Of a stretch of DNA of 16,023 nt, positions 1 to 6,867 are shown in pieces (the first letter of the stretch is position 1; each line of letters starts with the position of its first letter). A model generated the notes under the pieces. It did not search any database and had not been told where the DNA came from. It saw nothing but the letters and a program-made list of their open reading frames with translations. Both the position numbers and the translations under genes were made by a program. This DNA is from CAYPEZ01 sp964622275 (GTDB lineage Bacteria; Patescibacteriota; Minisyncoccia; Phycocordibacterales; UBA6899): assembly GCA_964622275.1 (NCBI GenBank), contig CAZUMX010000023.1, forward strand, positions 1 through 16,023, given 5' to 3'.

Positions 1-222
1 ATCGGATTTTCTCCACGTGCTCAGAATATCGCACTCTATGGGCTCAAGAACTTTGATATGGCAGACGGAAAGCTTGCCATAAAGAAAGGGCAGAATGACC
101 ACCTTCTAAAGCTTGGAAAGTACAAAGAAGGGGGAGGATGTCTCTACATCAACAAAATCTCTGATATTGATACAAAAGAACTCGAAAAAATCATCGCACT
201 CGCAGTAAAGAAACAATCATAA
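1..222 (+). CDS. DUF1801 family protein, C-terminal part (5' end outside window)
   Basis: The reading frame is open from base 1 to a TAA at 220-222 and gives the last 73 residues of a protein that begins before the window. The residues follow the DUF1801 (YdhG-like) pattern: FSPRAQNIALYGL near the start, then LKLGKYKEGGGCLYINK, then an acidic DID stretch and a helical Leu/Lys tail. DUF1801 proteins are small cytosolic alpha/beta proteins whose biochemical role is not firmly known. The family is usually about 110-150 residues long, so roughly half is missing. The next gene begins 14 bases after the stop. The family call is secure; no specific function is claimed. Confidence 0.8.
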   Translation: MGFSPRAQNIALYGLKNFDMADGKLAIKKGQNDHLLKLGKYKEGGGCLYINKISDIDTKELEKIIALAVKKQS

Positions 223-236
223 CATTCACCCTCAGC

Positions 237-809
237 ATGCTTAGGAAATTTCTCATTCTTCCCGCACTTGTCATCCTTATTGGTATTTTGGCCGTTGTGA
301 TGTTCGTCAAAAAAGAAGAAACTCCACAGACAAGTAATGCGGTGCTTTCTCCTGCGGTGACGACTCCTTCGATTGGAGGAGAGGTGATTGATGATGCTTG
401 CGCAGTCTTTTCGCCAGAAACACTTTCACAAGCCCTCAATATCGGAGGCGTCACAATCTCTGACACACGGTTTCCTCTCCAATCAAATCCTGACGGTGGC
501 CCCTTGCGTCAGTGTGAATGGGAAGCAAATGATTATGTCATCAGACTCACGACATACAGCTTTATCACCGACCAGTCAGCCAAGGATCAGTATGAACGTT
601 TCAAAAAAGTCCCAATAGAACAGATTCCACTTGTGGCTCAAACGTATCAAGGGCACATCTACCACATCTCGCTTACAAACAATACTCAGTCTGGTATTCG
701 TTGGCAAAAAGGAAAAGTCGTCTATGATCTTAGAGTGACAAAACAAACCGGTTTTGATCGCGGGACTATAGACAATTTTTTAAAGACTCTTGTCTCCGAG
801 AGATTCTAA
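237..809 (+). CDS. Membrane-anchored extracytoplasmic protein of unknown function
   Basis: This 190-residue protein starts with a short basic stretch and one hydrophobic segment (about residues 4-24), followed by a Ser/Thr/Pro-rich spacer to about residue 50. It is probably a membrane-anchored domain facing outward. There is no lipobox cysteine next to the hydrophobic segment. The globular part holds two cysteines: C55 in DACAVFSPETL and C93 in RQCEWE, which could form a disulfide. The Cys...Cys-x-Trp spacing loosely recalls DUF3558-like lipoproteins of Actinobacteria, but the resemblance is weak and I do not assign the family. The ATG at 237 gives a sensible signal anchor, so the start is likely right. 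No ribosome-binding site is evident. Function unknown. Confidence 0.75.
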   Translation: MLRKFLILPALVILIGILAVVMFVKKEETPQTSNAVLSPAVTTPSIGGEVIDDACAVFSPETLSQALNIGGVTISDTRFPLQSNPDGGPLRQCEWEANDYVIRLTTYSFITDQSAKDQYERFKKVPIEQIPLVAQTYQGHIYHISLTNNTQSGIRWQKGKVVYDLRVTKQTGFDRGTIDNFLKTLVSERF

Positions 810-880
810 TTGCGAGAAATGAAGGCTCTCGTTGAACGTGAGTCCACGCATATTTCTTTCGTGTAAACGCTCTTGTTGTG

Positions 881-889
881 TGAGACAAT
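881..889 (+). promoter_or_regulatory. Candidate extended -10 box (TGaGACAAT)
   Basis: The box ends 6 nt before the ATG at 896. The TG and the final AAT match an extended -10, but the first base of the hexamer is G, so this is the weakest member of the series of boxes seen in the window. No -35 element is visible at the usual distance. If it is used, the mRNA would start at or almost at the ATG. Confidence 0.25.
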
Positions 890-895
890 ATCTTT

Positions 896-1510
896 ATGAG
901 AGAGAAGTTTAAACTCTGGCAGGGTAAATTCTTTACGGTTCGTACTTGGGTTGGACTCCTCGCACTCCTCATTGCTAGTCTGTTCGACCTCTTCGTCGGG
1001 CACTATGTCGATTCCCAGACATATGGCCAGTCGCCGCACGATATCATTCTAGATTTTCTTCCAGTACTTCATCTACAATTTTTTTCAACTACAGTATTTC
1101 TGGCAGTGATGCTGATATATTTTTTGTATCCGACTATCTATCGGCCAGAGAAAGCAGGATGGGTCTTTCTCCATACTGGGCTTCTCATTGTCATTCGCAA
1201 TATCACGATCGCTCTCACGCATATGCCACTTCCAGATGGAGCACTTCCACTTGTCACGCCATTTCCATTTATGGGACTCACATTTTCACACGACCTCCTC
1301 TTTTCGGGACATGTCGCCATGCCATTTCTTGGATATCTTTTGTATCGCAAAGAGAAACTCGGTACGTTCTTTCTGTATACATCTGGAGTGATGGGTGCAG
1401 TGGTCCTCTTTATGCACATGCATTATTCTGTTGATGTCTGGAGTGCTTTTTTCTTTGCGTATGGCAGTTTTCGCATAGGAGAACGTTTTTTGAGTCACCT
1501 TAAGACGTAA
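896..1510 (+). CDS. PAP2_C / sphingomyelin-synthase-like integral membrane phosphotransferase or phosphatase
   Basis: The 204-residue protein has about six hydrophobic segments. It carries the motif set of the PAP2_C (sphingomyelin synthase-related) branch of lipid phosphatases/phosphotransferases. R101 begins RNITIALTHMPLPDG, resembling the R..T...T.LPxPg motif of that group. SHDLLFSGH places the first catalytic His at 139. HMHYSVDVWSAFF supplies the second His (176) and the Asp (180) of the usual His-His-Asp triad. Known relatives move or remove a phosphoryl head group at the membrane surface. In a bacterium without evidence of sphingolipids the substrate is open; a lipid or polyprenyl phosphate tied to the glycan locus just downstream is a reasonable guess. 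The ATG at 896 precedes a basic cytosolic N-terminus. Family call good, substrate unknown. Confidence 0.75.
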   Translation: MREKFKLWQGKFFTVRTWVGLLALLIASLFDLFVGHYVDSQTYGQSPHDIILDFLPVLHLQFFSTTVFLAVMLIYFLYPTIYRPEKAGWVFLHTGLLIVIRNITIALTHMPLPDGALPLVTPFPFMGLTFSHDLLFSGHVAMPFLGYLLYRKEKLGTFFLYTSGVMGAVVLFMHMHYSVDVWSAFFFAYGSFRIGERFLSHLKT

Positions 1511-1567
1511 TATGATATTGGTGCTTTTTTGTTGACCCCCTATCTCTGTGATAGAGAACGAGGCGTG

Positions 1568-1576
1568 TGTTACACT
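1568..1576 (+). promoter_or_regulatory. Candidate extended -10 promoter box (TGtTACACT) for the glycan locus
   Basis: The extended -10 pattern TGN-TANNNT ends 7 nt before the ATG at 1584, the distance at which a transcription start would fall on the start codon. No -35 hexamer sits 16-18 nt upstream: a TTGACC at 1532-1537 is too far away. It would be the promoter of the flippase and probably of the glycosyltransferase genes after it. Confidence 0.4.
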
Positions 1577-1583
1577 CTTTCGC

Positions 1584-2867
1584 ATGGAGTCGCTTCGTCG
1601 TCTGTATTACGACCCGTTTATGCGTCACAATGCCGTCTATTTTGTCGGCTCGTTCCTTGTCGCAGGGCTAAACTACCTCTATCATCCAATCTTGAGTCGA
1701 ATGCTTCCAGTAGATGAGTTTGGAGAACTCACCGCAATCTTCTCGCTTACTGTGCAGACAGGTGCTGTTCTTGGTGTTTTCAATATGGTCGCGATCCATC
1801 TTGCGACGAACGAGTCAGCTGGTGCGAAGCGCTCGGTCCTTCAGGATCTCTATGCTGTGGTCTTCTGGGCACAGATTGTGGTTGTGGTGGGAATGGTCAT
1901 CTTCTCGCCAATGCTTGCGTCTGCGCTGCAATTTACATCAATAGCCCCGTTCCTCCTTCTCTCACTTATTTCATATCTTGCGCTTCCATTCGCCCTTTCA
2001 ACATCGGTTCTTCAGGGGAAGAAAGAGTTTCTACGTCTATCTATCGGATCCTTCCTCCAATCAGGAGGGAAGCTCGTCTTCGCTGTCCTTTTCGTGCTAC
2101 TGGGGTGGGGCGTCTTTGGCGCAATCGGAGCGCTCGCAGTCGCACAAATTATCGCACTCATGTATTTTAGTTGGGGAAGACTTAGTGAGATATCGTTCCT
2201 GCCCAAGTCCCGCCCTACTTTCGATCAAGCACTCTTCTCTGAGATGCGCTACGGCGTTCTTGTTTTTCTAGCAACAAGCACAGTTGCACTCCTCTACACT
2301 GCGGATACACTCCTGGTCAAGTATTTTTTCCTGCCTGATGTCGCAGGAGAGTATTCGGGTATCTCGGTCATAGCGCGGATACTTTTTTTTGCGACAGCAT
2401 CCATATCGGCTGTCCTCCTCCCGTCGATCAAGCTCTCTGACCCAAAGATCGTGCACTACCGCATCCTTGCGAAATCCGGGCTCCTCATCCTCGCTATCGG
2501 TGGCACAGGGCTCGCGATCATGTCACTCGTCCCTGAATTCATTGTTGGCACTCTTCTTGGGACGAAGTATCTTCCATTTGCGCATCTTTTGCCGTCGGTG
2601 GCGCTCGTCATGTTTTTTGCTTCGATCATTAACCTCATCTTCATCTATCTTCTCGCCCTGAGGAAAAACGTCCTGATTCCGATGATCTTGTGTGCTACGA
2701 TAGGAGGAGCGGTTCTTGTATCTGGAGGGCGGGACTCGGTAGAGTCCATCGTCCGTCAATTCCTATATATCGATATTGTCCTCCTCATAGCACTGCTTGG
2801 GTTCCTTTTGCATGACTTTTACAACAGAAAAGAAAAAAAAGCTCTCGATCATCGTCCCTCTTTTTAA
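1584..2867 (+). CDS. Wzx-like polysaccharide (O-antigen) flippase, MOP/MATE superfamily
   Basis: The 427-residue protein is almost wholly hydrophobic, with about 12-14 membrane segments, and has the layout of RfbX/Wzx polysaccharide transporters (Pfam Polysacc_synt and relatives). The opening NAVYFVGSFLVAGLNYLYHP and RMLPVDEFGELTAIFSL are typical of the first helix pair. The mid-protein stretch near VLQGKKEFLRLSIGSFLQ is typical of the loop between helices. Such proteins move undecaprenyl-diphosphate-linked glycans across the inner membrane. I place the start at the ATG at 1584: a GTG at 1548 would add twelve residues unlike the family and would lie upstream of the likely promoter. The 3' end overlaps the next glycosyltransferase by 56 nt, implying co-transcription. 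The cargo glycan is unknown. Confidence 0.85.
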   Translation: MESLRRLYYDPFMRHNAVYFVGSFLVAGLNYLYHPILSRMLPVDEFGELTAIFSLTVQTGAVLGVFNMVAIHLATNESAGAKRSVLQDLYAVVFWAQIVVVVGMVIFSPMLASALQFTSIAPFLLLSLISYLALPFALSTSVLQGKKEFLRLSIGSFLQSGGKLVFAVLFVLLGWGVFGAIGALAVAQIIALMYFSWGRLSEISFLPKSRPTFDQALFSEMRYGVLVFLATSTVALLYTADTLLVKYFFLPDVAGEYSGISVIARILFFATASISAVLLPSIKLSDPKIVHYRILAKSGLLILAIGGTGLAIMSLVPEFIVGTLLGTKYLPFAHLLPSVALVMFFASIINLIFIYLLALRKNVLIPMILCATIGGAVLVSGGRDSVESIVRQFLYIDIVLLIALLGFLLHDFYNRKEKKALDHRPSF

Positions 2868-3762
2868 CGAAGAGGAGAATATCGAGCCCTTCCTTGAGGA
2901 ATTTTCTACAATCGAGGGGAAGCTTTCGAGCTACGAAATCGAGATCCTCTTCGTTAACGACGGCAGCGAGGATGGCTCTCGTGAGCATGTCATGCGCATG
3001 CGCAAGAAGGATCCCCGCATCCGCTATATCGAATTTTCACGTAATTTTGGTAAAGAAGCTGCTACGACAGCTGGTCTCCACCATGCTACTGGAGATGCAG
3101 CACTTCTCATCGACGCTGACCTCCAGCACCCCATCAGGCTTATTCCCGAGTTTGTCTCCAAGTGGGAAGAGGGGGTCGAGGTTGTCATCGGTGTCCGCAA
3201 TAGATCCAAGAGCGAAGGCGTCATCCGGAAGACTGGGTCGTATCTCTTTTACAAGATCCTGAACGTCATCTCGGATACGCCAGTCGTTCCGCAAGCCACG
3301 GACTTCCGTCTCGTCGATCGAGCGGTTATCGACAGTTTTAACCGTCTCACTGAGCATAGTCGCGTCACTCGTGGGCTCATCGACTGGCTCGGTTTTCGTC
3401 GCGAGCTCATTTATTTTGACGCAAACGAGCGTGAGCGTGGGATCCCCGCTTATCGCTTGAATAAGCTCGTTCATCTCGCTATCGCCGGACTTGTCACTTC
3501 GTCGACACTCCCACTTCGACTCGCAGGATATATCGGTGCGCTCATCGCATTCCTCTCGGGATGCCTCGGCATCGTGCAGTTTCTCGATCGCTTTATCATT
3601 CCGTGGGGACTCAATTTCACTGGGACGGCCATCCTCGCAACCATTACGCTCTTTCTCGTAGGCATCATCCTTATGTGTCTCGGGCTTCTTGCGTTCTATC
3701 TCGAGCATACCTTCAGGAATGCGCAGGGAAGACCTCTGTACGTCGTGCGTGAATACATGTAA
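2812..3762 (+). CDS. GT2 glycosyltransferase, DPM1/GtrB-type (polyprenyl-phosphate glycosyltransferase) with two C-terminal TM helices
   Basis: Counting from the ATG at 2812 the protein has 316 residues. A GT-A domain fills residues 10-220: IIVPLFNEEEN near 13-23, NDGSEDG at 49-55, FSRNFGKEAATTAGL near 75-89, the metal/nucleotide-binding DAD at 101-103 within DADLQHP, and ATDFRLVDR near 162-170. Two hydrophobic helices follow (about 224-258 and 268-298). This is the layout of GtrB and dolichol-phosphate-mannose-synthase-like enzymes, which load a hexose from a nucleotide sugar onto a polyprenyl phosphate on the cytosolic face. The product serves as donor for GT-C enzymes outside, and two GT-C-like genes lie downstream. 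An ATG at 2797 would add five residues; 2812 fits the family better. Donor sugar unknown. Confidence 0.88.
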   Translation: MTFTTEKKKKLSIIVPLFNEEENIEPFLEEFSTIEGKLSSYEIEILFVNDGSEDGSREHVMRMRKKDPRIRYIEFSRNFGKEAATTAGLHHATGDAALLIDADLQHPIRLIPEFVSKWEEGVEVVIGVRNRSKSEGVIRKTGSYLFYKILNVISDTPVVPQATDFRLVDRAVIDSFNRLTEHSRVTRGLIDWLGFRRELIYFDANERERGIPAYRLNKLVHLAIAGLVTSSTLPLRLAGYIGALIAFLSGCLGIVQFLDRFIIPWGLNFTGTAILATITLFLVGIILMCLGLLAFYLEHTFRNAQGRPLYVVREYM

Positions 3763-3767
3763 ATCAT

Positions 3768-4601
3768 ATGGATAGTACTACATATAGAATTTCAGTATTA
3801 ATTCCTTCGTACAATGTTGAAAAGTACATTCAAGAAGCCGTTGAAAGTGTACTTAATCAAAATTTCGATGGTTACGAGATAATTATTGTGGACGACTGTT
3901 CGACTGATGGGACATGGAAGGTTCTTCAGAAGTACAAAAGTAATCCAAAAATTCGTCTATACAGAAATGATCACAACCTTGGAATCTCAAGAACAAGAAA
4001 CAGGTTGATTTCACTGTCTGAGGCTAAATACGTTGTCTGGCAAGATTCTGATGATATTTCATATCCCAACAGACTCTCGCTACAATTTGAATTTATGGAA
4101 CAGAATCCCGATGTGGGTATTTCGTCAGGGTCCCTTGAGTTTTTTGACGAATCAGGACCATTAAGTATCCGAACGTATTTTGAAGATGACAAAAGTGCGA
4201 GGAAGACAATATTTAGATATTCGCCTGTAACCCAAGGAGCTGCCATAATACGGAGAGAATGCTTTGACATAACCGGCATATTTCCAATGGCTTCGCCGGT
4301 TGCTGAGGATCTTGCAATGTCATTTCAGATCGGAACCAAATATAAGTTTGGGAATTTACCTCAAGTCCTTGTTCGGTACAGACAGACCCCGACAAATGTT
4401 ACACATACAAAACTGAGAATAATGGAAATGTATTCAGTTTTTTTAAGGTATGTGTATAGCAAGCATCCTGCATATCAACCGACTTTTTTCGATCTGTTGT
4501 TCAATGTAGGTTCTTATATGTCGATTTTCTTAATACCTTCTAGCTTTAAAATATTTATATTTAACCTTGTGCGCAACAGAAAGATGAGTCGGAGAACATA
4601 A
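3768..4601 (+). CDS. GT2 family glycosyltransferase (soluble GT-A type)
   Basis: The 277-residue protein has a GT-A fold of family GT2. SVLIPSYNVEKYIQEAVESV at 9-28 is the nucleotide-sugar strand and helix. IIIVDDCSTDGT at 38-49 is the second conserved strand. WQDSDD at 91-96 contains the DXD metal site. AEDLAMSFQIG near 179-189 holds the likely catalytic acidic pair. Such enzymes transfer a sugar from a nucleotide donor to a glycan acceptor on the cytosolic face. A hydrophobic C-terminal stretch (about 243-268) suggests membrane association. The gene starts 5 nt after the previous stop, so it is probably in the same transcript, but it is distinctly AT-rich compared with the GT2 gene before it and begins the island. 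Donor and acceptor cannot be told from sequence alone. Confidence 0.87.
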   Translation: MDSTTYRISVLIPSYNVEKYIQEAVESVLNQNFDGYEIIIVDDCSTDGTWKVLQKYKSNPKIRLYRNDHNLGISRTRNRLISLSEAKYVVWQDSDDISYPNRLSLQFEFMEQNPDVGISSGSLEFFDESGPLSIRTYFEDDKSARKTIFRYSPVTQGAAIIRRECFDITGIFPMASPVAEDLAMSFQIGTKYKFGNLPQVLVRYRQTPTNVTHTKLRIMEMYSVFLRYVYSKHPAYQPTFFDLLFNVGSYMSIFLIPSSFKIFIFNLVRNRKMSRRT

Positions 4602-4605
4602 CTGT

Positions 4606-6867
4606 ATGAGGTCCGTTTTTTCTGACAAGTTCTTTGTTTTTTCGCTATCCATTGTTCTCATCATATCAACAGGGATACTTTTCTACGGATTCAAGTTTGA
4701 CTCCATGTATGGAGTTATCGATTCAAACTTCGAGGAACTAAGTGATTCTTCTCCTTTAAAATTTTTATACTACTGGGATGAAACACGTGGAGCAGGAGAA
4801 CTTCAGTCATTGAGATTCCCCGAACTGATACAATCAACATATATTTATTTAATTAAATCGGTATTTGAAGACTATCATTATTCTGGCTTTGCAAAATTGT
4901 TTTTTATAAATTTGCTTTTGCCAGTCTCAACACTATTTTGCTTGTACTCGTTCACATTTTCCCAGAATGTCGAGCGACATAGAGAGAGATATTTTGCACT
5001 TGTACTCCTATCATTACTGTCTATCTTGAATCCTGCCTTTCTGCAGTCAGGGATGAACACTTTAATATTCCAAAAATTTGATTATATTCTTTTTTGCTTT
5101 GCAATTTTTGCGCTCAACTCTATTGCTTACAGGTCACGTGGATATATATTTAGTGTTTTCTTACTAGTTATTTCCTTTGGCGCGTGGCATCAGTTTCCGT
5201 ATTGGCTCCCGTATTTGGCAATATTGATTGTTTATGTGTCCTATCTTCTGTACACGAAAGGACTTTCAGCTAAAAAAACTGCTTACATATTGCTTTTGTA
5301 TTTTTTTATTAGCCTTCCATCGTTGTTCTCGATAATCTTTTATCTTGTTTCAATTGATTTATCTAGTTCGAATCAAGGTGCATACACACAAGAAGTTTTT
5401 TTGTATGCAAATTCACAATCAAACCTATTGAATACGCTTTCATTTATCGCTGGAACGAACTGGGGTAGGGTGTGGTTCTGGACAGGCGAACAGTTCTATC
5501 GGTACTTTGATATTCTTAGTAACAATTCTTTTTTTGTGCTGATTAGGTATGTACCAATCTCGATATTTTTAATTTCCATCTATCTTATATCAAAGTCGAA
5601 AGAGCTCTTGGGGTACCTACTTAGTGCATTAATTGTGATCTATTATTTCGTCATTCCAGCAAACTCAGGTCCCTTAGGCTGGCTATACTCACTTGGCTTT
5701 CAGCATTCAATTTTATTTCAGATTTACCGTGAATCTCATAATAAGTTTATATTTCCAACAATTGCTTTGATTTCTATTGTGGTGTTCATCTCCGTACGCA
5801 ATAGATCAAAGCTAAATACAGTTATCTTGTCCCTTCTGTCAGTATACCTAGCTTCATTTGTATATATCGTCTCAGTATTCTCAGTTTATTCTCAAGATGG
5901 ATTCTTTAAGCTCCCCCCAGAGTACAAAAAAATAAGTGATCACATCGATTCGCACTCAACGGTCATGGTTTTGCCACAGTATTCAACGATACAGACATTC
6001 AAATATGGTCATTTTGGGGTGAATCCAATCGAATATGTTATTAAGAATCCTACACTAATCATTTATCACATACTTCAGTCTAGATTCAATAATGCATTTC
6101 TTGATTTCGTTTTGAATGATTTTAATCTCAAGCGGGGCTATGGACCAAGCGCAAGGGGAAGTAAAGAGGCTCAGTTCAATGAAGACACGATAATAAATAC
6201 AAACATAAATTACATCGTCTTGGATGGGAATATTTCTGGAATCCCTGATATCAATTCAGATGAGTTCGAGAACCTTAAAAACAAAATAAGTAGGCTAAGC
6301 CAGTTCCGGTTTAAAGCGAAGGAAGGAGAGATACTTGTGTATGAAAGAAAACAGGAGTTCAGAAGGTCTGTTTTCTTAACAAAACATGCTGAGTACCAGA
6401 AAATATCACCCACGAAGTATGTAGTTAGACTAAACAAAGTCGAAGACATGGCTTCAATAATCTTTTTGCAATCCTTTGATCGAGGATGGAAGGTTTATCC
6501 AATTAGATTTAGAGAAGACTGGACATGTGGAGTCATAGAAAAATTTTATGAAGATGAAGTCAAAGAATGTCATCCATTGGGCGGGCATAAGACGCTCGAT
6601 GCCAGTAGTTACATTTCAAATGGTGATTTTGTTGGAAGTCACCTCGTGTATGACGGATATGCGAATCATTGGACAATGAATATGAATGAGTTTATTCAAA
6701 ATTATCCAACAAGTTACTACAGGAAGAACCCCGATGGGACCATTGATGTAGATTTGGTCCTGTACTATCGCCCTCAAATGTATTTATACATAGTTTTTTG
6801 CTTGTCATTAATTGGGATTACCTTTGTAACGTGGTGGTACTTCTGCTCTAAAAAAAATCATGCGTGA
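4606..6867 (+). CDS. Large GT-C-like polytopic membrane glycosyltransferase with extracytoplasmic C-terminal domains
   Basis: This 753-residue protein has an N-terminal helix (about 8-30), an acidic outward loop (about 31-70, with YYWDETRGAGE), about ten more membrane segments to about residue 440, then a soluble region and a final helix (about 724-745). The plan matches GT-C enzymes that use polyprenyl-phosphate sugars outside the membrane, such as AftD-like arabinofuranosyltransferases or YfhO-like proteins; the exact family is not certain. The soluble part first resembles the C-terminal domain of the GT-C-like protein at 9707-11326 (LP/FPW-like strand, a YIVLD strand, and a final F...EILVYER hairpin). 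An extra module at about 590-753 contains SFDRGW (W628) and NPDG (708-711) and recurs in the next protein. A GGAG lies 11 nt before the ATG. Strongly AT-rich. Confidence 0.7.
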   Translation: MRSVFSDKFFVFSLSIVLIISTGILFYGFKFDSMYGVIDSNFEELSDSSPLKFLYYWDETRGAGELQSLRFPELIQSTYIYLIKSVFEDYHYSGFAKLFFINLLLPVSTLFCLYSFTFSQNVERHRERYFALVLLSLLSILNPAFLQSGMNTLIFQKFDYILFCFAIFALNSIAYRSRGYIFSVFLLVISFGAWHQFPYWLPYLAILIVYVSYLLYTKGLSAKKTAYILLLYFFISLPSLFSIIFYLVSIDLSSSNQGAYTQEVFLYANSQSNLLNTLSFIAGTNWGRVWFWTGEQFYRYFDILSNNSFFVLIRYVPISIFLISIYLISKSKELLGYLLSALIVIYYFVIPANSGPLGWLYSLGFQHSILFQIYRESHNKFIFPTIALISIVVFISVRNRSKLNTVILSLLSVYLASFVYIVSVFSVYSQDGFFKLPPEYKKISDHIDSHSTVMVLPQYSTIQTFKYGHFGVNPIEYVIKNPTLIIYHILQSRFNNAFLDFVLNDFNLKRGYGPSARGSKEAQFNEDTIINTNINYIVLDGNISGIPDINSDEFENLKNKISRLSQFRFKAKEGEILVYERKQEFRRSVFLTKHAEYQKISPTKYVVRLNKVEDMASIIFLQSFDRGWKVYPIRFREDWTCGVIEKFYEDEVKECHPLGGHKTLDASSYISNGDFVGSHLVYDGYANHWTMNMNEFIQNYPTSYYRKNPDGTIDVDLVLYYRPQMYLYIVFCLSLIGITFVTWWYFCSKKNHA

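Noticed and set aside
798..831. CGAGAG...CTCTCG inverted repeat after the gene at 237-809
   Set aside because: The arms are short, the loop is 22 nt and no T run follows, so it is not a credible terminator.
1540..1554. CTATC...GATAG inverted repeat before the flippase
   Set aside because: Five pairs with a five-base loop and no T run; too weak for a terminator and not conserved-looking.
1548..1583. Upstream GTG start for the flippase
   Set aside because: The added residues do not look like a flippase N-terminus, and the likely -10 box at 1568-1576 would lie inside the coding region.
3037..3708. Long open frame (223 codons) on the minus strand opposite the DPM1-type glycosyltransferase
   Set aside because: The plus strand carries a full set of conserved GT2 motifs over the same bases. 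The antisense product is very rich in charged residues with no recognisable motif, as expected from the mirror of NTC/NTC-biased codons.
6865..6867. Possibility that UGA codes for glycine (genetic code 25)
   Set aside because: TGA ends the genes at 6867 and 9710 with normal downstream starts, and no gene has an internal in-frame TGA.
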